From contig MU646397.1 of NCBI GenBank assembly GCA_026770585.1, positions 108,659 to 121,200 on the forward strand: a stretch of 12,542 nt of DNA. Reading direction: 5' to 3'. The translations under genes were made by a program, and so were the position numbers. The stretch comes from Baffinella frigidus. Taxonomy: Eukaryota > Cryptophyceae > Cryptomonadales > Baffinellaceae. Positions 7,173 to 12,542 of this stretch are shown in pieces; the stretch's first letter is position 1; every line of letters starts with the position of its first letter. The notes below the pieces were generated by a model. That model searched no databases, was not told the origin of the DNA, and saw nothing but the letters and a program-made list of their open reading frames with translations.

Positions 7173-7724
7173 CTACGGGGCAGTTTCCGCGAACAAAGCG
7201 AGCGACGAGTCGGCGCTCCCCCACGACTCCGCCCAGATGCGCCAGCCCTCCTGGTCGAGGAGCAGATCGTCGAAGTCCGGACGGGGCTGCGACACGTCGA
7301 CGTGCAAGAGGGGAATGGAGGCTGATAGGGCATCGTCGGCTGGCATCGAAGGAGCGTGAACCTCGACGAACCTACCGTCGATAAGGTCGTACTCGACCGC
7401 CGCCGCAGCGCCCGTCGAGGGATCCAGCAGTTCAAGCTCGTCTTCGTCGACCCTCCTCACCTTTGCATCGGCTCCTTGGGGTTGGAGAGATAGGAGAGGG
7501 AGCGCCCGCTTGTTCGACACCGCCTCACGCAGGGCGACGCTCTTCCCGCAAGGGAGAGGCTCGACGACACAAAGGGGGCCTTGCGGTGCTGCGTTTGGCT
7601 CGAAGGAGGCACGCTGAAAGTGGGGCAGTCCTGCGGAGAACATGGAGGGGGCAGCGGAAACGGTGGCGGCGGCCATCTCGTCAACTGCGACGAGCCCTGC
7701 CCTGCCGAGCGCGTGTCGTGTCAT
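7173..7724 (-). CDS. Hypothetical 183-residue protein, head-to-head with a secreted-protein gene
   Basis: Unrecognised protein; no function is assigned. The frame runs ATG (7724) to TAG (7173), with mostly G or C in third positions and a non-random composition. Visible features: an Ala/Ser-rich N-terminus (residues 1-40), a central stretch with Cys52 and Cys59, a strongly acidic block at 93-101 (DEDELELLD), an Ala-rich turn at 106-109, a second acidic-hydrophobic block at 150-157 (DFDDLLLD), and a Trp-rich end (GWRIWAESW, 160-168). There is no signal peptide or membrane span, so a cytosolic or nuclear place is likelier. A later Met at 17 is an alternative start. It may be a complete single-exon gene or a first exon with an unseen donor near the end. 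Its 5' end is duplicated at 5671-5811 with one amino-acid change, and the next gene starts 336 bases away on the other strand. Confidence 0.5.
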   Translation of the reverse strand: MTRHALGRAGLVAVDEMAAATVSAAPSMFSAGLPHFQRASFEPNAAPQGPLCVVEPLPCGKSVALREAVSNKRALPLLSLQPQGADAKVRRVDEDELELLDPSTGAAAAVEYDLIDGRFVEVHAPSMPADDALSASIPLLHVDVSQPRPDFDDLLLDQEGWRIWAESWGSADSSLALFAETAP

Positions 7725-7968
7725 TGGGTGTCGTCAGCTAGGAGAGGGACTCGCGGTCACGGGAGTCGTGGAAGATGCGGGCAATCGTGGGATATGCACA
7801 AAACAGAAATCTGAAAATGTAGGGCGGCTTCGTCACGAGTTGGAGCCATTTCGAGCTTTGAAAGTCAATTTTTGTTTCCCGGATTGACTTTGGACATCGA
7901 GTTTGACCATTTTGGCAAACCAATTCTCTCATTACCGGCAAAAGAGTGGAACGATTCCACTGAGGGAT
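7584..7968. repeat. Duplicated gene-start and promoter segment, copy 2 (presumed source)
   Basis: Counterpart of 5671-6064. It is presumed to be the source because the reading frames continue on both sides here: the minus-strand gene extends to 7173 and the plus-strand exon begins at 8061, whereas copy 1 is cut off by telomere-like repeat. Confidence 0.88.
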
Positions 7969-8060
7969 CAACAAGCTGCCTTTGCACCTGTCAGCTTTCC
8001 CCGCCCAGCATGATCTTGCAACGCTCTGTGGGAGATTCTTCAAGCAGAGCAGGCAGCAAG
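7725..8060. promoter_or_regulatory. Putative bidirectional promoter region
   Basis: A 336-base interval between two divergent start codons. I see no clear TATA box. The 68 bases nearest the minus-strand gene are the same in both duplicate copies, while the remainder has drifted. It holds GGAGCCATTTCGAGCTTTGA and then a AAAGTCAATTTT word (7861-7872) of the dispersed family E type. The call is inferred from gene layout and conservation alone. Confidence 0.4.
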
Positions 8061-8132
8061 ATGCGCATCGCAACGGCGCTCCCCTTCACCCTCGTTTTCG
8101 CCTGCCTCCTCCTCGCCAAGGCCAACGGCGAG
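8061..8132 (+). CDS. First exon of a secreted or endomembrane protein (signal peptide)
   Basis: From ATG at 8061 the frame encodes 24 residues with the layout of a signal peptide: Met-Arg at the N-terminus, a hydrophobic core at residues 4-19 (ending in FACLLLA), then a small-residue cleavage region AKANG. Third positions are overwhelmingly G or C. A plausible splice donor AG|GTCAGA follows at 8132/8133. Read without splicing, the frame continues only 33 more residues to a stop at 8234, and those residues lose the codon bias, so an intron is the better reading. The mature protein is not visible: no convincing second exon lies before the family A insertion at 8575, so the gene may continue past later repeats or be broken. 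It is divergent from the gene at 7724-7173. Confidence 0.45.
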
Positions 8133-8574
8133 GTCAGAGCCCCACCAAGGGTGACTAAACTGCCAGGGTTTATACCGGGGGCTTATCTATGCCGGGCAGG
8201 TTTGGTAATTGGGAAACGCAAAGTTAGTCACTAATTTAGTCGTAGGACTCTCTGCCAGGTGATGTCGCCCCCGCCCTCACAAGTTGAATAGTAGATCGTG
8301 ATCGCCCCAAAAGAGTGACCCCCCTGTCCTGGTCCAAATCCGGTATACCCCTAGATCCCAACGTTATACAAACTGCATGTGTCTGTCCTGAGAGAAGAGT
8401 GTATTTTGGACTTGTGTTGTTTGGCTAGGGTAGGGAGGTGGCAAGGTTCTCAAAGCGAGGTCAACCCAAAAGACAATATTTCAACGTTGCGAAACTAGGG
8501 TAGGTTGGATACGGAATTGGACTACGGTAGGCTCCAGGTGACCAGGGCTCCTACAAGAGACGCAGTCGTGGGAG
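8133..8574. other. Probable intron or intergenic stretch
   Basis: Follows the presumed splice donor of the signal-peptide exon. I found no frame with matching codon bias and no recognisable domain. Repeated CTAGGGTAGG words occur at 8426-8434 and 8497-8505, and TACGGTAGGCTCC at 8524-8536 echoes words elsewhere in the window. It ends at a family A copy. Confidence 0.4.
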
Positions 8575-8647
8575 GCCCTTTAGGTCCTTGAGGTTTTAAA
8601 TGCTCCCAACATATGCCAACGACACGCCCTTCCGTAGAAAGGACTGG
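8575..8647 (-). repeat. Dispersed repeat family A, copy 2 (core only)
   Basis: On the minus strand: GTCCTTTCTACGGAAGGGCG, TGTCGTTGGCATATGTTGGG, AGCATTTAAAACCTCAAGGA. It matches the core of the copies at 9243-9307 and 9443-9514 in opposite orientation. The upstream half of the family (GAGCCTCTGCACTGGAGAGC onward) is missing. Confidence 0.85.
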
Positions 8648-8682
8648 CCCCCTGGGGCCTATCCACGCAAGCTGGAGGGGGG

Positions 8683-8761
8683 GGTATTCAAAAGTATTTT
8701 TTTTAGGGGGAAACGGTATTCAAAAGTCAATTTCCAGCAAAAACGGCTCCAAGAACGGACC
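8683..8761 (+). repeat. Dispersed repeat family E, copy 1
   Basis: GGTATTCAAAAGT occurs twice (8683 and 8715), the second extending to GGTATTCAAAAGTCAATTT, followed by CGGCTCCAAGAACGG. The same arrangement occurs inverted at 10596-10694. Single AAAAGTCAATTT words recur at 420-431 and 9205-9216, an AAAGTCAATTTT word at 7861-7872, and inverted related words at 11578-11588. Confidence 0.75.
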
Positions 8762-9019
8762 GTCTTCGTCGTCCTCCGAGTCGGGTTCTGCCGCCCCACC
8801 CGCTGGCTTCTCCTCCTCCATGCCCTCCTCCTCTCTGTCCCGCATTTCCGCATCGCCCTGGCGCCCAGCACCGTTCCGGGCCGAGCGGCTGGACGCACCG
8901 GCGCCCTCCTCCTCCTCACGCTCCTGCTTCACGTGCCCATCCTCCTCGGACGCCCTCCCGCGAACCCGCCGCGACTGCCCCGTGCCATCCTCCTCTGCGC
9001 CTTTGCCGCGCACGCGCTT
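8720..9019 (-). CDS. Possible last exon of an acidic, repeat-containing protein
   Basis: Unrecognised. Read on minus, a stop-free frame extends from 9043 to a TGA at 8722-8720; upstream it is closed by TGA at 9046-9044, so it must be entered by splicing (a CAG|AAG acceptor at 9020/9019 fits, though without a clear pyrimidine tract). The peptide is very rich in Glu, Arg and Gly, with two tandem related segments KRVRGKGAEEDG and RRVRGRASEEDG, then runs such as EREEEEG and REEEGMEEEK, and an acidic PDSEDDEDG near the end. The internal repeat is better kept at the protein than at the DNA level, which favours coding on this strand over the longer plus-strand frame. Likely disordered and charged, nuclear at a guess. 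The last residues (FLEPFLL and the stop) lie in a family E repeat, so the end may have been captured from a repeat or the exon may be dead. Confidence 0.3.
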   Translation of the reverse strand, partial: KRVRGKGAEEDGTGQSRRVRGRASEEDGHVKQEREEEEGAGASSRSARNGAGRQGDAEMRDREEEGMEEEKPAGGAAEPDSEDDEDGPFLEPFLLEIDF

Positions 9020-9198
9020 CTGAGCACCCGCCGCCGCCGCGTCTCACGAATCGCGCCCCATGCTCTCCCTCTCGCTGGCGTCTATGTCTTGTCTCTCCCT
9101 CTCTCTCCCTTCACAAGCCTGCCGGCGGGGCCCCTGGAGCGGCGAACGAGGAGCGACGTGGGGAATTGTGGTTCGCGGACCAAACTCAAAGTTGTTCA

Positions 9199-9307
9199 CG
9201 GTATTCAAAAGTCAATTTTGAGGTCCAGAACCACCCTGAGATCCCTTCTACGGAACGGCGTGTCGTTGGCATATGTTGGGAGCATTTAAAACCTAAAGGA
9301 CCTATAA
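9199..9307 (+). repeat. Family E word joined to family A copy 3 (internally deleted)
   Basis: GGTATTCAAAAGTCAATTTT at 9199-9218 is followed by AGAACCACCCTGAGATCC, the beginning of family A, then directly by CTTCTACGGAACGGCGTGTC, TTGGCATATGTTGGGAGC and ACCTAAAGGACCTATAAG. Compared with the copy at 10240-10397 it has lost the middle (GAGCCTCTGCACTGG through CTGCAG). Confidence 0.75.
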
Positions 9308-9514
9308 GTCCTTTCTTCGGAAGGGCGTGTCGTTGGCATATGTTGGGAGAAATTAAAACCAAGAGAATCACCCTGTATCCCCTCTTCACGAGCCTCTGCA
9401 CTGGAGAGCGAAACGCGATCCGAAAGCAAAAATGTTTTTCTGCAGTCCTTTCTACGGAAGGGCGCGTCGTTGGCATATGTTGGGAGGAATTAAAACCTAA
9501 AGGACCTAAAGGTG
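9308..9514 (+). repeat. Dispersed repeat family A, copies 4 and 5 in tandem
   Basis: Copy 4 (9308-9361) is a core without the AAAGGACCT tail: GTCCTTTCTTCGGAAGGGCG through GGAGAAATTAAAACC. Copy 5 (9362-9514) is fuller: AGAGAATCACCCTGTATCCC, CTCTTCACGAGCCTCTGCAC, CGATCCGAAAGCAAAAATG, CTGCAGTCCTTTCTACGGAA, then the core and CCTAAAGGACCTAAAGG. Confidence 0.85.
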
Positions 9515-9524
9515 GTTGGAGCAC

Positions 9525-9789
9525 GGTTGGAGCACTCATACTTCAATCATGGGATACCATGAGCCTCATCAAGGCTGACTTGGGGTTCGATGTGTGCGAG
9601 AATGTACCTTTTTGGTCTAACTCAAACACCCCACAAAGAACTCACCCTTTATCCCCTCTTCACGAGCCTCTGCACTGGAGAGCTAAATGCGATCCGAAAG
9701 CAAAAATGCTTTCTCTGCAGTCCTTTCTACGGAAGGGCGTGTCGTTGTCATATGTTGGGCGAAATTCAAACCTAAAGGACCTAAAGGAA
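9525..9789 (+). repeat. 265-base direct repeat, unit 1 (extended family A)
   Basis: Aligns along its whole length with 10133-10397, starting at GGTTGGAGCACTCATACTTC and ending CCTAAAGGACCTAAAGGA. It extends family A leftward by about 105 bases (a GACTTGGGGTTCGATGTGTG segment and TTGGTCTAACTCAAACA). No coding potential beyond chance. Confidence 0.85.
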
Positions 9790-9906
9790 ATAGGAAACCC
9801 TCTACAAACCCCCCTCTCTGTCTGCCCCGTTTATCCCTTCATCTTTGGTTTCTGTCTTATCTCACCTCGCACCCCCCCACAACCCATCTCACCTTTTCGA
9901 ATCTTA

Positions 9907-10111
9907 TTGTAGAATTCGGGTTGGCTTGGATTTCCCGAGGGTCGGGTCGGGCAGAAATCCGACGAAAATGCGCCGTTTTGTTTCATCTTATGGGTGGGGA
10001 GTGCTATCTTGTCATCAATCTCATGCATAAGATAGCATAAAACTTCATTTTCTTCGAGAAAATCGGTTTTGCCGACCCGACCCCGAATCCAAGCCAACCC
10101 GAATTGTACAA
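9907..10111. mobile_element. MITE-like element, 205 bases, with TA flanks
   Basis: Long imperfect inverted arms: left begins TTGTAGAATTCGGGTTGGCT, right (reverse complement) TTGTACAATTCGGGTTGGCT, one mismatch across the first 26 bases, then continuing with gaps through GGGTCGGGTCGG to about 65 bases. An inner stem TGCTATCTT/AAGATAGCA (10002-10010 with 10029-10037) closes the centre. TA dinucleotides at 9905-9906 and 10112-10113 fit the TA target duplication of Tc1/mariner-type elements. It encodes no transposase, so it would be non-autonomous. Outer bases TTA/TAA extend the palindrome, so the exact end is uncertain by a few bases. Confidence 0.75.
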
Positions 10112-10132
10112 TAATTTATCTGGGATATCCGT

Positions 10133-10397
10133 GGTTGAAGCACCTATACTCCAACCATGGGATATCATGAGCCTCATAACGGCTGACTTGGGTTTGGTGT
10201 GTGCGCGAGCCTGTGCCCCATTGGTCTAACACAAACATCCCAAGAGAACCACCCTCGATCCCCTCTTCACGAGCCTCTGCACTGGAGAGCGAAACGCGAT
10301 CCGAAAGCAAAAATGCTTTCTCTGCAGATCTTTTCCACGGAAAGGCGTGTCGTTGGGCCATGTTGGGAGCATTTAAAACCTAAAGGACCTAAAGGAC
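10133..10397 (+). repeat. 265-base direct repeat, unit 2 (extended family A)
   Basis: Partner of 9525-9789, 608 bases downstream in the same orientation. Starts GGTTGAAGCACCTATACTCC, includes AGAGAACCACCCTCGATCCC, CTCTTCACGAGCCTCTGCAC and CTTTCTCTGCAGATCTTTTC. The spacer between the two units contains the MITE-like element. Confidence 0.85.
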
Positions 10398-10500
10398 CTA
10401 TGTTGGGAGCTCGAACAACCTAAAGGACCTAAAGGAATACCCTGGCGTGTCGCTGGGCCATGTTGGGAGAAATCAAAACCCAAAGGACCTAAAGGACCCT
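10398..10500 (+). repeat. Tandem family A cores with variable AAAGGACCT tails
   Basis: Two further cores follow unit 2 directly: TATGTTGGGAGCTCGAACAA with CCTAAAGGACCTAAAGGA, then TGGCGTGTCGCTGGGCCATG with CCCAAAGGACCTAAAGGACC. The tails differ in number of AAAGGACCT units between cores. Confidence 0.8.
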
Positions 10501-10595
10501 ACCCAAAAGCCTGGCGTGGCCCCGCGTCTCTGAGGGCCGCGTCTGGAACAAGCGCTTTCAAGTCTACCACGCAGGGCCCTTCTGGAGGTATTCCA

Positions 10596-10694
10596 GAGTC
10601 GTTCTTGGAGCCATTTGGTCGTTCTTGGAGCCGTTCCTCTTAAAATTGACTTTTGAACACCATTTCTCCTTACAAACTGACTTTTGAATACCCC
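10596..10694 (-). repeat. Dispersed repeat family E, copy 2
   Basis: Inverted relative to 8683-8761. On plus: GTCGTTCTTGGAGCC occurs twice (10599 and 10618), then AAAATTGACTTTTGAACACC (10642-10661) and AAACTGACTTTTGAATACCC (10673-10692). Spacing of the two GACTTTTGAA words matches copy 1 closely. Confidence 0.75.
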
Positions 10695-11019
10695 AAAGCT
10701 CCCCCCAAAGAGCCCTCCGTGGATATTATTGCACCACCTTATATTCGCGGCGCCCTCCGTTCCTAGTCACGTGTTGCGTTGAGCAGCAGAGTAGTTTTGA
10801 CCATCGCCCAGCGCTCTCCCGAGGGACCCCATCTCGTAGGGTCGGCCTTGTAAAAACATTGCGCCTAGAAATGCTTTGGTATCAAGTTTGGTTCAAATCG
10901 AGGGGTTGGATCCATAAACCACTGCTCACCACCTAAACCACTGCTCACCACCTCTGGCAGGGTCCCTTGACTCTGGACGGGATTTTCCCCAAGGGCTATG
11001 CAGAGATTGACAAGACCAA
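10695..11019. other. Non-coding stretch with a 19-base tandem duplication
   Basis: No gene supported. AAACCACTGCTCACCACCT is present exactly twice, 10916-10934 and 10935-10953. TCAAGTTTGGTTCAAAT at 10882-10898 is close to TCAAGTTTGATTCAAAT at 213-229, another trace of dispersed sequence. Confidence 0.5.
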
Positions 11020-11097
11020 GTAAACCCTAAGCTCAAATACCAAACACTAAACGCTCAACACTAAACCTGAACGCTAAACCCTGAAACTAAAAACAGA
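11020..11097 (-). repeat. Short, highly drifted telomere-like block
   Basis: CCCTAAG, CACTAAA, CCTGAAC, CGCTAAAC and CCCTGAAA units with the C-rich strand on plus. It is much more degenerate than the 6104-6742 block and is recognised mainly by the seven-base rhythm. Confidence 0.7.
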
Positions 11098-11210
11098 AGC
11101 TTACAATCTCAACCCTGACCGAAGGAAGGTCTGGGTTGTTGTATTCGACACACCCAGTAGTCAGTAGAGCGAAGAAGGTTTGGGCGTTCGCGTCTCTATC
11201 TCCATTCGTA

Positions 11211-11310
11211 CTCCTTTAGGTCCTTTAGGTTGTTGTAACCCCCACCATATGCGGACACAGGAAGTGGTTCTGTAGAAAAGCCCTGCTTCCTTTCGGATCG
11301 CACCAAACAT
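11211..11310 (-). repeat. Dispersed repeat family A, GTGTCCGC subfamily
   Basis: On plus it reads CTCCTTTAGGTCCTTTAGGT, CCACCATATGCGGACACAGG, TTCTGTAGAAAAGCCCTGCT and TCCTTTCGGATCGCACC. This matches the inverted pair at 11914-12130 and is a diverged branch of the GTGTCGTTGGC family A copies. Confidence 0.8.
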
Positions 11311-11343
11311 ACCTACTCAGCATGCAGAACGTGCGTGCCCTCA

Positions 11344-11410
11344 GAGAGAGATTGGTAATTTATTGCCAAACAACCGGCGTCAACGCTGCACACGCCTTCC
11401 GCATTGTGCG
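11344..11410 (-). repeat. Dispersed repeat family B, copy 5 (partial)
   Basis: On plus, AGAGAGATTGGTAATTTATT, GCCAAACAACCGGCGTCAAC, GCTGCACACG and GCATTGTGCGC match inverted copy 4. Homology fades after about 67 bases. The following bases lie in an open frame (11322-11588) that starts inside the repeat and is not a convincing gene. Confidence 0.75.
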
Positions 11411-11481
11411 CTCGGCACGCGACCTCCGCATCACGTCCTCGGAAAGCGCCGCTTGGTATCAGGAAGGGACGCTCGTGTCCG

Positions 11482-11523
11482 CAGTCACGTCCTCAGACAA
11501 GACAGTCACGTCCTCAGACAAGA
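11482..11523. repeat. 21-base tandem duplication
   Basis: CAGTCACGTCCTCAGACAAG plus A is repeated exactly twice (11482-11502, 11503-11523). A related TCACGTCCTCGGA word lies upstream at 11431-11443. Being a multiple of three, it keeps every frame open, but no gene is otherwise indicated. Confidence 0.85.
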
Positions 11524-11746
11524 GGCTCTGCGAGGCAGATCGAGAAGGACTCCCCCTGGCGAGAGATTCTGCGTCAGTTGACTTTTGAAGCACGCGTGCA
11601 CTTTTACGGAGGAGTGGGATTCCGTGCGATGGAAGACATGTAAGGGGCCTATTTTCAATTACGGCAAATCAGTGGGAAAATATTAAAAATCCTTATCGAA
11701 GGGGGTACTCGATGACGTTTTCAACCACACGGGAGAAGTCTGCGGT

Positions 11747-11874
11747 GTACAGGGGTACCTCGCTCATAAGAAACTGCCCCCCCCTAGGGAGGCTACAGTA
11801 GGACTATGCCTAGCTAGGGCCCTATGGTGGGACTGGGGGGGGGGCAGTTTCCTATGAGCGAGGTACCCCTGTAC
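11747..11874. mobile_element. Small inverted-repeat element with 38-base arms
   Basis: Left arm 11747-11784 (starting GTACAGGGGTACCTCGCTCA) and right arm about 11837-11874 pair with one mismatch, closing through GAAACTG and a C8/G10 block. The loop of about 52 bases carries TAGGGCCCTATGGT, shared with 1993-2006. If the ends are CAGGGGTACC, the element is 11750-11871 with TA dinucleotides at 11748-11749 and 11872-11873, again compatible with a TA-type target. No coding capacity. Confidence 0.7.
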
Positions 11875-11913
11875 CTATTGCTAGGAGCCTAGCACCCCCT
11901 GGGGACGGCGTAT

Positions 11914-12130
11914 GCAGAACCAGTTCCGGTGTCCGCCTATGTTGGGAGCTCGAAGAACCTCAAGGACCTGAAGGACGTCCTCACTTGCGATAAAGCCCTG
12001 CAGGACTTCTTGCAGGGGAGTAGGCTTCATGCAACATTCCGTTAGGTCCTTCAGGTCCTTCGAGCTCCCAACACAGGCGGACACCGGAACTTGTTCTGTA
12101 GAAAGGCCATGCTTCCTTTCGGATCAAATC
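11914..12130. repeat. Inverted pair of family A (GTGTCCGC subfamily) copies
   Basis: Left arm 11914-11975 (CAGAACCAGTTCCGGTGTCC, GCCTATGTTGGGAGCTCGAA, CCTCAAGGACCTGAAGGAC) is mirrored by right arm about 12045-12100 (GTCCTTCAGGTCCTTCGAGC, TCCCAACACAGGCGGACACC, GGAACTTGTTCTG). The arms are separated by about 70 bases. The right copy continues with TAGAAAGGCCATGCTTCC and TTTCGGATC as at 11274-11305. Confidence 0.8.
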
Positions 12131-12398
12131 ACGCCCCCCTGTACAGAGGACGGCGTCACGCACCGGCTTCACGCAAGACGGTTCTGGGGACACGTCAAGT
12201 CAACTGGGTGAACACTTGAGACATTTTCAAACATACCGGGGCTTTCCACGGAAGGGTCAGGTGTCCGGCTGTGGCGGGATTGGATCAAGCCTGAAGGTCC
12301 TAAATGAAAAGAGGACAGCCCACCGGCATCCCGTAGTCCTCATTTTGAGTCTCCTTGTGTGGAAGAGTTGCGAGGGGTTGGGGCGTATGGTTCAGGAC
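12131..12398. other. Non-coding stretch with a family A-like fragment
   Basis: No gene supported. Positions 12243-12306 (TTTCCACGGAAGGGTCAGGT, GTCCGGCTGTGGCGGGATTG, CTGAAGGTCCTAAATG) are a diverged family A piece closest to 3907-3966. A GTCAAGTCAACTGGG word at 12195-12209 follows. Confidence 0.55.
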
Positions 12399-12542
12399 TT
12401 CGGGCTTCGGGTTTCGGGGGGTTTTCGGGTTTCGGGTTTCGGGTTTCGGGTTTCGGGTTTCGGGTTTCGGGTTTCGGGTTTCTTTCGGGTTTCGGGTTTC
12501 GGGTTTCGGGTTTCGGGTTTCGGGTTTCGGGTTTCGGGTTTC
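12399..12542 (+). repeat. Near-pure TTTCGGG array running off the window
   Basis: After a few imperfect units (TTCGGGC, a GGGGGG run at about 12415) the sequence becomes a homogeneous TTTCGGG tandem array in G-rich orientation, with one three-base slip (TTTCTTTCGGG, about 12478-12488), and it continues to the last base. It is a one-base variant of TTTAGGG and is far more uniform than any other block here. Confidence 0.93.

Noticed and set aside
8600-9289. A 229-codon open frame on plus opposite the acidic exon
   Set aside because: It starts and ends inside dispersed repeats, and its Pro/Leu/Arg-rich peptide is the expected shadow of a Glu-rich minus-strand sequence. The minus-strand reading shows a better peptide repeat.
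9575-9600. GGGTTCGATGTGTG as a possible pol III B box of a SINE
   Set aside because: The second half of the box is missing and the word is not kept in the sister unit at 10185-10205.
9166-9912. A 248-codon open frame on plus
   Set aside because: It runs through several family A copies, so its repeats are DNA repeats. It has no domain signature or consistent codon bias.
9308-10500. Repeated cores considered as a CRISPR-like array
   Set aside because: Units vary in length, orientation and content, have no constant spacer size, and lie in a eukaryotic context.
10875-10905. GGTTCAAATCGAGG as a possible tRNA T-arm or pol III B box
   Set aside because: It does not match the full GGTTCRANYCC pattern, and no acceptor stem or anticodon arm surrounds it.
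12399-12542. Calling the right edge a true chromosome end
   Set aside because: The window may simply be cut inside an interstitial array; the sequence alone cannot distinguish the two.

Overview
This window looks like a gene-poor, repeat-rich part of a nuclear eukaryotic genome, probably subtelomeric or rich in interstitial telomere repeats. The clearest signal is degenerate seven-base telomere-type repeat of the TTTAGGG (CCCTAAA) class, with TTGAGGG, CCCGAAA/TTTCGGG, CCCTGAA and CCCTTAA variants, in six blocks on both strands. TTTAGGG telomeres are known from plants, green algae and several protist algae including chromerids and dinoflagellates. The GC-rich third codon positions and the dense short repeats suggest an alga or protist (a chromerid such as Chromera is one guess), but nothing here proves the species. 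There is no bacterial operon structure, CRISPR array, rRNA or tRNA that I can support.

Layout. 1-1051: non-coding sequence ending in a TTGAGGG/TTTAGGG block. 1052-3640: non-coding DNA with a GA microsatellite and four copies of dispersed family B, two of which face each other as a fold-back structure around a cluster of perfect palindromes. 3641-5510: non-coding DNA with several strong hairpins and a first copy of dispersed family A. 5521-6742: a large CCCTAAA-type island that contains a 394-base duplicated fragment of a gene start and promoter. 6743-8574: the only convincing gene-bearing part, a head-to-head pair: a 183-residue reading frame on the minus strand (7724 to 7173) and a plus-strand first exon with a signal peptide (8061-8132), separated by a 336-base shared promoter region. 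8575-10694: many family A copies in both orientations, a possible acidic-protein exon on the minus strand (9019 to 8720), two 265-base direct repeats and a 205-base MITE-like element with TA flanks. 10695-12398: more family A and B copies, short tandem duplications, and two large inverted-repeat structures. 12399-12542: an almost pure TTTCGGG array running off the right edge.

Function. No pathway or multi-gene system can be assembled. The genes seen are one possible complete small protein of unknown function, one secreted-protein first exon, one possible acidic exon and one truncated gene copy. The most informative biology is structural: a gene 5' end plus bidirectional promoter copied into a telomere-repeat island, several non-autonomous inverted-repeat elements, and a family of short dispersed repeats with a variable AAAGGACCT tail. 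Many open frames in this window (for example the Arg-Glu frames over the GA tract and the frames crossing family A repeats) are by-products of repeats and are not annotated as genes.
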